Below, in pieces: positions 1-5,018 of a stretch of 5,018 nt of DNA. The notes beneath the pieces were generated by a model. It made no database searches and was not told the DNA's origin. It saw nothing but the letters and a program-made list of their open reading frames with translations. Position numbers and translations under genes: made by a program. The DNA comes from an uncultured Bifidobacterium sp. (GTDB lineage Bacteria; Actinomycetota; Actinomycetes; Actinomycetales; Bifidobacteriaceae), in the NCBI GenBank assembly GCA_937876495.1, contig CALEGL010000224.1, positions 1 through 5,018 on the forward strand, given 5' to 3'. Position 1 is the first letter of the stretch. Each line of letters starts with the position of its first letter.

Positions 1-903
1 CGCCGGTGGATCCGAGGCGGGAACGGCGGAGGGATGGAAGGGCGAGGGCCCGTCGGCGGCGGTGCCGAACAGAGGCATGACATTGCGCCAGATGCGTCTC
101 GTCGTCGCCGGGCGGTTCATCGTGTAGAGGTGGATGCCGTCGACGCCATGCGCGACGAGGTCGACGATCTGCTCGGAGGCGTCGATGATCCCGGCCTCCC
201 TCAGGGCCTCGGCGTCGTCCCCCCAGCGGTCCAGCAGCGTCTGCACGCGCGGGGGGATCCGCGACCCGCAGCGCCGCGACATGCGCGTGAGCGAGGCCGC
301 GGAGACGATGGGCATGATTCCCGCCTCGATGGGGACGTCGATGCCCCGAGACCGCGCCAGGTCGAGGAATCGGTAGAAGTCGTCGTCGTCGTAGAAGAGC
401 TGCGAGATGAGATGCCCCACCCCGGCGTCGACCTTGCGCACGAGGTTGTCGACGTCCGTCGCAAGATCCGTCGCGTCGACATGACCCTCCGGATAGCAGG
501 CTCCGAGGATGGGAAGGTCGGGTCGCCGGGATCGGATGTACGCGGCCAGGTCGCTCGCATGCGGGAAGCGGCCCGTGGGCTCGCGCCCGGGGACGGGATC
601 GCCGCGCAGGGCGAGCACCGCGCATACTCCGGCGTCGTCGAACATCCGCAGCGCCTCGTCGACGATTGCCTCGTCGGCGTACAGGGATGTCAGATGCGCC
701 ACCGCCGGTATGCGGTACTCGCGAGTGATGGTGGCGGCGATCCGGGCGGTGGCCGTCCTGTCGGCCAGCGACCCGTGCCCGTAGGTGACGGAGATGAAGT
801 CCGGGTCGAGCCCCTCGAGGCCGTCCAGCGTATCGTAGATGGTCCCGACCGGGCCGTTGCGCTTCGGCGGGAAGACTTCGAGGGAGAAGCGCGGACGGTG
901 CAT
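1..903 (-). CDS. metF: 5,10-methylenetetrahydrofolate reductase, 3' end beyond window
   Basis: Cytoplasmic flavoenzyme that reduces 5,10-methylene-THF to 5-methyl-THF, the methyl donor for methionine synthesis. From the ATG at 903-901, 301 codons run open to the window edge with no stop, so the C-terminus is cut. Family landmarks seen: SLEVFPPK with the active-site Glu at residue 9, DFISVTYG at 35-42, AHLTS at 69-73, ALRGDPVPG with the FAD-linked Asp at 102, CYPEGH at 136-141, RKVDAG and SQLFYD with the conserved Gln at 168, and HLYTMNR at 258-264. The start is fixed by its overlap with the metE stop and because the conserved fold begins within a few residues; E. coli MetF (about 296 aa) has a longer N-terminus. 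After about residue 280 the protein becomes Pro/Ala/Ser-rich (GPSPFHPSAVPASDPP), which is probably a disordered tail. It lies downstream of metE, which uses its product. The family call is very secure. Confidence 0.96.
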   Translation of the reverse strand, partial: MHRPRFSLEVFPPKRNGPVGTIYDTLDGLEGLDPDFISVTYGHGSLADRTATARIAATITREYRIPAVAHLTSLYADEAIVDEALRMFDDAGVCAVLALRGDPVPGREPTGRFPHASDLAAYIRSRRPDLPILGACYPEGHVDATDLATDVDNLVRKVDAGVGHLISQLFYDDDDFYRFLDLARSRGIDVPIEAGIMPIVSAASLTRMSRRCGSRIPPRVQTLLDRWGDDAEALREAGIIDASEQIVDLVAHGVDGIHLYTMNRPATTRRIWRNVMPLFGTAADGPSPFHPSAVPASDPPA

Positions 904-918
904 CAGCGGGAGAGCTCC
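901..918 (-). promoter_or_regulatory. metE/metF TGATG stop-start overlap and weak internal RBS
   Basis: On the minus strand the metE stop TGA (905-903) and the metF start ATG (903-901) share one A. The only Shine-Dalgarno-like element is GGAG at 918-915, about 11 nt from the ATG, which is longer than ideal. That GGAG could also pair with the CTCC two bases downstream of it. The arrangement suggests that metF is translated mainly by termination and reinitiation from metE, keeping the two enzymes in proportion. The overlap is directly seen; the coupling mechanism is inferred. Confidence 0.75.
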
Positions 919-3209
919 GCCCGGATGTCCTTCGCCGCCGCGACGAGGTTCTCCAGGCTCGGCCAGGTCTCGGCTTCGCCGCGCGTCTTGAGTCCGCAGT
1001 CTGGGTTGATCCACACGCGGTCGGCGTCGATTTTGGCGAGGATCTGGCGGATGCGCCCCTTGATCTCCTCCACGCTAGGGATTCTCGGCGAATGGATGTC
1101 GTAGACGCCCGGGCCGACCTCGGTGCGGAAGTCGGCGTCATGGATGGCGTCGAGGACGACCAGGTCGCCGCGCGACGCCTCGAAGGAGATGACGTCGGCG
1201 TCCATCGCATCGATGTCTCGGATGATGTCGTTGAACTCCGAGTAGCACATATGCGTGTGGATCTGCGTCGTCGGCTTCACGCCGGAGTGCACGAGGCGGA
1301 AGGCGGGGATGGCCCAGTCGAGGTACTTCGAATGCCAGTCGCTGCGGCGCAGCGGAAGCTTCTCGCGCAGGGCGGCCTCGTCGATCTGGATGATGCGGAT
1401 TCCGGCCTTCTCGAGGTCGAGGACCTCGTCGCGGATGGCCAGCGCCAGCTGCCTCGTCTGCAGCTCGTGGGAGACGTCCTCTCGCGGCCAGGACCAGTTG
1501 AGGATGGTCACCGGGCCCGTGAGCATGCCTTTGACGACGTGGCTGGTGCGGCTCTGCGCGTAGGAGCTCCATTCGACGGTGATCGGACGGGCGCGTGAGA
1601 CGTCGCCCCAGACGATCGGGGGCTTGACGCAGCGCGTGCCGTATGACTGCACCCAGGCGTTGCGGGTGAAGAGGAAGCCGTTGAGGTTCTGGCCAAAGTA
1701 CTCGACCATGTCGTTGCGCTCGAACTCGCCGTGGACGAGCACGTCCAGGCCGATCTGCTCCTGATGGCGGATGACCTCGTCGATCTTCCCGCGGATGAAG
1801 GCGTCGTAGGCGGCCTGGTCAATCTCGCCCTTGCGCAGGCGGGCGCGTTCGGCGCGCACCTGCGTCGTCTGGGGGAAGGATCCAATCGTCGTCGTCGGCA
1901 GAAGGGGAAGGCCGAGCTCCTCATGCTGCAGCCGACGGCGCTCCTCGCGGTCGGGCGTGCGGACGAAGTCGGCGTCCGACAGGGCGTCGAGACGGCGGGC
2001 GACGGCCGCGTCGGTCTTCACGCGAGTGCCGTCGAACAGAGCCTGGTTGGTGGCGAGGACGGAGGACGTACGGCGTGCATCATCGCCGGCGTCGGCCAGC
2101 GAGGCCACGTCATGCAGCTCGTCGAGCTTCTCCACGGCGAAGGCGAAGTGACGCACGACGTCGGTGCCGAGGTTCGTCTCCTCCTGGGTGGTGTACGGCA
2201 CGTGCAGCAGGGAGGATGCGGTGGAGACGGCCACGTTCGGGGTGACCTTGTGCAGGGCGTCGATGATGCCCAGGCTGGTGGCGTAGTCGTTGCGCCAGAT
2301 GTTGCGACCGTTGATCACTCCGGCGAATACCGTGGTGGTGGAAGGCACGCCCACCCGGCCCACGGCGTTGAGGTTCTCCTCGCGTCCCTCGACGAGGTCG
2401 AGGCCGACTCCGTCGAAGCCCAGCAGCGCGATTTTTTCGTAGATGTCCGCCACATGGCCGAAGTAGGTGTTGAGCAGCACCTTCACGCCGTTTCGACGGG
2501 CGGCGAGGATCGTCGTGTACAGGGAGGTGAACAGCGACTCGTCGCCGCGCTCCTTGTCGAGGACGAGATACGGCTCGTCGAATTGCACCCAGGACGCGCC
2601 CAGGTCGGCGAAGCGGGAGAGGACCGCGGCGTATGCGGCGGCGACGTCGTTCGTCAGACCGCGGTCGAGTTCAAGAGGTTCGGCATTGGGATCGCGGGCG
2701 AGCTTGAGGAAGGTGTACGGGCCGATGAGCACGGGCTTGGTCTCGATGCCCAGCTCCCGCGCCTCGAGGAACTCGTCGAAGGGCTTGGAGGAGGCGAGGC
2801 GGATCTGCGTGGAGGACTCGATCTCCGGGACGATGTAGTGGTAGTTCGTCGTGAACCACTTCTTCATCGGCAGGGCGGTGACGTCGCCGCGCTCCCCCTG
2901 ATAGCCCCTGGCCACCGCGAAGAGGGTGTCCTCGGGAGCGTCGAAGCCGAGGTCACGGTACCGTCGCGGCACGGCGTTGAGCAGCAGCGCGGTGTCGAGC
3001 ATCTGGTCGTAGTAGCTGAAGTCGTTGCTGGGGATGAGGTCGACGCCGTGGTCCTTCTGGACCTTCCAATGGCGCGCCCTCAGGTCGCGGGCGGTCGTCC
3101 GCATGTCCTCCAGGCTCACCGAGCCCTTCCAGTAGCCTTCGATGGCCTTCTTGAGCTCGCGGTTCCGCCCGATGCGCGGAAAGCCGGAAACCGACGTGAG
3201 TACGGGCAT
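903..3209 (-). CDS. metE: Cobalamin-independent methionine synthase
   Basis: 5-methyltetrahydropteroyltriglutamate-homocysteine methyltransferase: a cytoplasmic zinc enzyme that transfers the methyl group of 5-methyl-THF(Glu)n to homocysteine without B12. It is 768 aa, close to E. coli MetE (753 aa). The N-terminal barrel opens with [15 protein letters not shown], followed by [14 protein letters not shown] and INGRNIWR. The C-terminal catalytic barrel starts near [10 protein letters not shown] (439-448) and contains [35 protein letters not shown] and [11 protein letters not shown]. Zinc ligands are His653 and Cys655 (HMC), Glu677 and Cys738 (NPDCGLKTR); their spacing (2, 22 and 61 residues) equals that of E. 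coli H641/C643/E665/C726. Glu495 and Asp610 match the homocysteine-binding pair. I chose the ATG at 3209-3207 because GGGAGG lies 5 nt upstream and [12 protein letters not shown] matches the family N-terminus. An in-frame start 42 bp further up would add 14 unconserved residues and has no comparable ribosome site. The gene is intact and coupled to metF. Confidence 0.98.
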   Translation of the reverse strand: MPVLTSVSGFPRIGRNRELKKAIEGYWKGSVSLEDMRTTARDLRARHWKVQKDHGVDLIPSNDFSYYDQMLDTALLLNAVPRRYRDLGFDAPEDTLFAVARGYQGERGDVTALPMKKWFTTNYHYIVPEIESSTQIRLASSKPFDEFLEARELGIETKPVLIGPYTFLKLARDPNAEPLELDRGLTNDVAAAYAAVLSRFADLGASWVQFDEPYLVLDKERGDESLFTSLYTTILAARRNGVKVLLNTYFGHVADIYEKIALLGFDGVGLDLVEGREENLNAVGRVGVPSTTTVFAGVINGRNIWRNDYATSLGIIDALHKVTPNVAVSTASSLLHVPYTTQEETNLGTDVVRHFAFAVEKLDELHDVASLADAGDDARRTSSVLATNQALFDGTRVKTDAAVARRLDALSDADFVRTPDREERRRLQHEELGLPLLPTTTIGSFPQTTQVRAERARLRKGEIDQAAYDAFIRGKIDEVIRHQEQIGLDVLVHGEFERNDMVEYFGQNLNGFLFTRNAWVQSYGTRCVKPPIVWGDVSRARPITVEWSSYAQSRTSHVVKGMLTGPVTILNWSWPREDVSHELQTRQLALAIRDEVLDLEKAGIRIIQIDEAALREKLPLRRSDWHSKYLDWAIPAFRLVHSGVKPTTQIHTHMCYSEFNDIIRDIDAMDADVISFEASRGDLVVLDAIHDADFRTEVGPGVYDIHSPRIPSVEEIKGRIRQILAKIDADRVWINPDCGLKTRGEAETWPSLENLVAAAKDIRAELSR

Positions 3210-3213
3210 TCGT

Positions 3214-3220
3214 CCCTCCC
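3214..3220 (-). promoter_or_regulatory. metE ribosome binding site
   Basis: The minus strand reads GGGAGGG immediately before ACGA and the ATG at 3209. The GGAGG core (3219-3215) is an excellent anti-Shine-Dalgarno match at 5-nt spacing. It decides the metE start in favour of 3209 over the longer in-frame alternative at 3251. Confidence 0.85.
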
Positions 3221-3255
3221 AACAGTGTGATGACGCGGTATACAGTAGCAAGACG

Positions 3256-3270
3256 CCGGCCCTCGGCCGG
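3256..3270 (-). other. GC-rich hairpin in metE leader
   Basis: A perfect 6-bp inverted repeat, CCGGCC and GGCCGG around a 3-base loop (GAG on the minus strand), ends 46 nt upstream of the metE ATG. The bases after it are CGTCTTGCTACTG, with no U-tract, so it is not a standard intrinsic terminator. It could stabilise or structure a metE leader RNA, or simply reflect high GC. The pairing is seen; the role is unknown. Confidence 0.4.
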
Positions 3271-3311
3271 GGGTATCAGCGGAACCGGGGTGTCGCCATA
3301 GACGGGGCTTA

Positions 3312-3341
3312 TAACGGGCGGGGCCGTGGCGGCGCCCGTCA
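3312..3341 (-). terminator. Possible weak terminator or leader hairpin
   Basis: On the minus strand TGACGGGC (3341-3334) pairs with GCCCGTTA (3319-3312) through 8 pairs including one G-U. An inner 4-bp GCCG/CGGC stem has a CCA loop, with a 3-nt CCC bulge on the 3' side. The run TTATAAG overlaps and follows the stem, but there is no real T-tract. It lies about 70 nt after the sixA stop, so it could end the trmI-sixA transcript, perhaps factor-assisted, or belong to the metE leader. Folding is seen by eye; the function is open. Confidence 0.3.
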
Positions 3342-3367
3342 TCGGACTCATGTCGCGGGAGGTCCAC

Positions 3368-3409
3368 GGCACCGGGAATGACATGGCACCGGAGAAGACA
3401 GGGAACCGG
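3368..3409. repeat. Three GGMACCGG direct repeats at 17-bp intervals
   Basis: On the plus strand GGCACCGG begins at 3368 and 3385, and GGAACCGG begins at 3402, giving an exact 17-bp period. The first two 17-mers agree at 13 of 17 positions; the third shares mainly the core. A further GGAACCGG lies out of phase at 3281-3288. The array sits between the sixA stop and metE. It may be a small degenerate tandem repeat or a set of protein-binding sites; nothing in the sequence identifies a binding protein. Confidence 0.5.
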
Positions 3410-3410
3410 C

Positions 3411-3977
3411 CTAGCGCATGTCCTTCGGCCTGAGCACGGCGATCAAGGCCGCCGCATCAGGCGTCCAGTCCGCGAACTCGGCATCGGCCACGAGGATTGC
3501 CACGGTGGCGGTGGGCATGCCCAGCCCGACCAGGTCGAGGCAACGAGGGTCGGAGTCGTCCCCGGCGAGGCGCTGCACGGCCATGGACACGGTCGGTTCA
3601 TGCGCCAGCACCATCAGCGTCCGCGTGCCGCGAGGAGTCCGGACGATCTCATCAAGCATGTCCTGGAAGCCGCCGTCATACAGGCTCCGTCGGTAGTCGA
3701 CGACGGGCCCGTCCCCGAAGGTCGGCAGCATGCCGTCCAGCGTCTGGCGCGCGCGGACGGCCCCCGAGCACACGATGCGGTCCGGCGTCAGGTTCAGCCC
3801 CTCCAGCCCATCGGCGACGCGCGACGCCTGCCTTTTGCCTTTGTCCACCAGCGCCCGCTCGATGTCTCGTCCGCCGGGGGCCTCCTCGACGGACTCCGCC
3901 TTGGCGTGGCGCATGAGGATGAGGACGTGCCGCGCATGCCGGGCGCGTTTCGCCAGCGACTTCAGATCGTCCTTCAT
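3411..3977 (-). CDS. sixA: SixA-type histidine phosphatase
   Basis: A 188-aa member of the histidine phosphatase (phosphoglycerate mutase-like) superfamily, closest to the small SixA branch. The catalytic RHA motif is LMRHAKAE, with the phospho-accepting His at residue 24 preceded by Arg23. CSGAVRARQT (70-79) matches the SSPxxRxxQT signature with its phosphate-binding Arg. The second catalytic His is His126 in VLAHEPTVS. There is no signal peptide or membrane segment, so it is probably cytoplasmic. E. coli SixA removes phosphate from a histidine phosphocarrier protein, but the substrate here cannot be read from sequence. About 17 basic residues precede the first strand. The ATG overlaps the trmI stop (ATGA), with AGGGGG 7 nt upstream as ribosome site, implying co-expression with trmI. 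It ends with TAG at 3413-3411. The family call is secure; the biological role is not. Confidence 0.88.
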   Translation of the reverse strand: MKDDLKSLAKRARHARHVLILMRHAKAESVEEAPGGRDIERALVDKGKRQASRVADGLEGLNLTPDRIVCSGAVRARQTLDGMLPTFGDGPVVDYRRSLYDGGFQDMLDEIVRTPRGTRTLMVLAHEPTVSMAVQRLAGDDSDPRCLDLVGLGMPTATVAILVADAEFADWTPDAAALIAVLRPKDMR

Positions 3978-3990
3978 TCCGGTTCCCCCT
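3974..3990 (-). promoter_or_regulatory. trmI/sixA ATGA overlap and sixA ribosome site
   Basis: On the minus strand the sixA ATG (3977-3975) overlaps the trmI TGA (3976-3974) as ATGA. AGGGGG at 3990-3985, within the trmI 3' end, has 7-nt spacing and one mismatch to AGGAGG. This is the classical layout of translationally coupled neighbours in one operon. Confidence 0.75.
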
Positions 3991-4863
3991 TCGATGACGG
4001 CCGCAGAGGCAGTCGCGCGACCTGGGCGTCCAGGTCGCGGAGCACCTTGCGCAGCTTGCGGTCCGATATGTCCCGCAGCTCGAGCTCCTCCAGCCGCTCC
4101 CGCCTCTGCCCCTCGTCCAGCGAATCGATGTCGACGGAGGCATCCTTCGCGCCGTGCCGGCGGCGCGCCGGCGCCTCGACGCCCTCGGCCATCGCACGGG
4201 TCACGACGAGGAAGCCGGTGTGCCCGATCATGTCATGATGCGGGCGGACGGCGAGTCCTTCGGCCTTCCACCCCCTCTCGAGACTTTCGCCGATGTCCGG
4301 CTCCGTCCAGTGGCCCGAGGAGCGCAGACCGTCGGCAAGTCGGGACAGCTGGGTGGTCGTGGTGACGTAGGAGATGAGCACCCCGCCGGGCGCGATCACC
4401 CGCCAGGCCTGCTCGAGCCGGTTCCAGGGATCCAGCATGTCAAGGACGATGCGGTCGACGGTATGGGCGGGCATGAGCGCCGCAGCGGAGTCGAAGTCGT
4501 CCGTCACGACGTTCCACCATGCGGGTCGCGATCCGAAGTACACGGTGGCGTTGGCCTGGGCCACGCGGGCGAATTCGGGGCGCATCTCGACGCTGGTGAG
4601 CGTCCCTTCGGGGCCCACGGCCTCGAGCAGGGCGATGCTCATCGCTCCCGACCCCGCCCCGGATTCGAGGACGCGCATCCCGCGGCGGACGTCGCCCAGC
4701 GAGATGACCTGGGCGATGTCCTTGGGATACATGATCTGGGCCCCGCGCGGCATGGACAGCACGAAATCGACCATCCGGGGGCGCATCACGACGTAGCTCC
4801 ACCCGCCGGACGCTCGCGAGGACTTCCACGGCTTCGCGTCCCTCGCGGCGACCCGGGCCGATG
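3974..4863 (-). CDS. trmI: tRNA (adenine-58-N1)-methyltransferase, N-terminus missing
   Basis: SAM-dependent enzyme that makes m1A58 in the T-loop of tRNA. It clearly resembles mycobacterial TrmI. Counting from the GTG at 4789, the sequence shows VDFVLSMPRGAQIMYPKD (7-24), SAM motif I RVLESGAGSGAMS (39-51), the acidic SVEMR (66-70), the active-site region VLDMLDPWN (115-123), and C-terminal WTEPDIGESLERGW and RPHHDMIGHTGFLVVTR. The frame stays open upstream for 24 more genomic codons, and GGWSYVVMRP aligns with the family just before MRP. The GTG or ATG near 4789 is therefore not the true start; the N-terminal small domain is cut where adapter sequence begins. The last about 70 residues after the methyltransferase core form a charged tail (RRERLEELELRDISDRKLRK) likely to be helical; it is longer than in the mycobacterial protein as I recall it. 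It overlaps sixA by 4 bp. Family confidence is high; the extent is artificially truncated. Confidence 0.92.
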
Positions 4864-4933
4864 CTGTCTCTTATACCCCTCTGACGCTGCCGACGAATAG
4901 AGAAGTGTAGCTCTGGGTGGTCGCCGCACTCCT
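4864..4933 (+). other. Sequencing adapter: Nextera mosaic end, index and P5 tail
   Basis: This is not genomic DNA. Positions 4864-4882 match the 19-nt Tn5 mosaic end CTGTCTCTTATACACATCT with two A-to-C differences. Positions 4883-4896 are GACGCTGCCGACGA exactly, the rest of the reverse-complemented Nextera read-1 adapter. Positions 4897-4904 (ATAGAGAA) differ by one base from the reverse complement of index S502 as I remember it. Then GTGTAG and CTCTGGGTGGTCGCCG follow the reverse complement of P5 with two substitutions. Identity fades after 4926, although P5 would nominally run to 4933. Component order and lengths are exactly those of an Illumina Nextera library molecule read through its insert. 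Confidence 0.97.
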
Positions 4934-5018
4934 AAACAACTAACACTACATTCCACACAGACGCGCTACGCACGCTGCTGACTACACTGACAGACTACCA
5001 CCCTGACTCGATCTGTCA
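4934..5018. other. Unassignable sequence after the adapter
   Basis: These 85 bases follow the end of the P5 adapter, where a library molecule has no more template. They are A/C/T-rich with many CA, CT and AC steps, visibly lower in GC than the rest, and hold no ORF, RNA gene or repeat that I recognise. They are best read as low-quality base calls past the fragment end that were assembled into the contig. I see no biological content. Confidence 0.85.

Larger units (their letters stand above)
3210..3410 (-). promoter_or_regulatory. Intergenic region upstream of metE, probable promoter/leader
   Basis: This 201-bp gap between the sixA stop and the metE start is the largest non-coding stretch of genomic DNA here and the natural site for metE-metF control. 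On the minus strand I see -10-like hexamers TATAAG (3313-3308) and TACTGT (3247-3242, TAnnnT type). Neither has a TTGACA-like -35 at 16-18 bp, so no promoter can be fixed. The hairpins and repeat listed separately lie inside it. I looked for a cobalamin riboswitch (B12 box resembling GCCACTG and the conserved GCAAC core) and for a McbR-like inverted repeat, and found neither. Function is inferred from position only. Confidence 0.4.

Noticed and set aside
34..1104. Plus-strand 356-codon open frame opposite metF and the metE 3' end
   Set aside because: It is antisense to conserved metF and crosses the metE-metF junction, with Arg/Asp/Val-rich shadow composition and no recognisable domain.
1731..3230. 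Plus-strand 499-codon open frame opposite metE
   Set aside because: It is antisense to a perfectly conserved metE, has a low-complexity Gly/Val/Glu/Arg composition, and reflects the GC-rich third positions of metE codons. No family motifs were seen.
3210..3251. Longer metE start giving 14 extra residues ([14 protein letters not shown])
   Set aside because: The extra residues are not family-like and their sequence includes the strong GGGAGG ribosome site serving the ATG at 3209.
2953..3384. Minus-strand frame starting upstream of metE (MSFPVPWTSRDMSPMTG...) as a leader peptide
   Set aside because: It overlaps metE out of frame for more than 200 bp and becomes an Arg/Pro-rich shadow there. 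It has no Met-rich run or clear ribosome site to support an attenuation peptide.
3210..3410. Cobalamin or SAM riboswitch before metE
   Set aside because: Expected on biological grounds, but I could not find the B12 box, the conserved cobalamin core, or a SAM-type core on the minus strand. Only generic GC hairpins are present. A covariance-model search would decide it.
4864..4882. Tn5/IS50-like transposon end inserted in trmI
   Set aside because: The mosaic end is a hyperactive in vitro sequence and is followed directly by the Nextera primer, index and P5 sequence, which identifies it as library adapter.
4154..4900. Plus-strand 248-codon open frame running into the right end
   Set aside because: It is a shadow of trmI, and its last residues are translated from adapter sequence, so it cannot be a real gene.

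Overview
The window looks like a contig end from a high-GC actinobacterium. Coding DNA is strongly GC-rich, and four genes all lie on the minus strand. The TrmI-type tRNA methyltransferase strongly resembles the mycobacterial enzyme, and the gene packing fits Actinomycetaceae or a related family. The genus is an inference from recalled families; no search was run.

In transcription order (right to left): trmI, a tRNA m1A58 methyltransferase with its N-terminus missing (3974-4863); a SixA-type histidine phosphatase (3411-3977), overlapping trmI by 4 bp (ATGA); a 201-bp intergenic region (3210-3410) with two GC-rich hairpins, a short direct-repeat array and a good metE Shine-Dalgarno; metE, cobalamin-independent methionine synthase (903-3209); and metF, methylenetetrahydrofolate reductase (1-903). 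The metF start shares a base with the metE stop (TGATG), and metF is still open at the left edge.

MetF and MetE catalyse consecutive steps: MetF reduces methylene-THF to 5-methyl-THF, and MetE transfers that methyl group to homocysteine to make methionine. Their coupling forms a compact B12-independent methionine module. trmI and sixA form a second, upstream coupled pair. Whether the two pairs share a transcript is not decided by the sequence.

The right end is not genomic. From 4864 the sequence reads as the Tn5 mosaic end, then the Nextera read-1 adapter, an 8-base index close to S502, and the Illumina P5 tail, with scattered substitutions. About 85 bases of unassignable, lower-GC sequence follow to 5018. 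This is unremoved adapter read-through, and it explains why trmI is cut.

I found no new biological system. The genes are ordinary core-metabolism and tRNA-modification genes. The points worth a second look are the adapter artefact, the metE leader structure and repeats, and the coupling of sixA to trmI.
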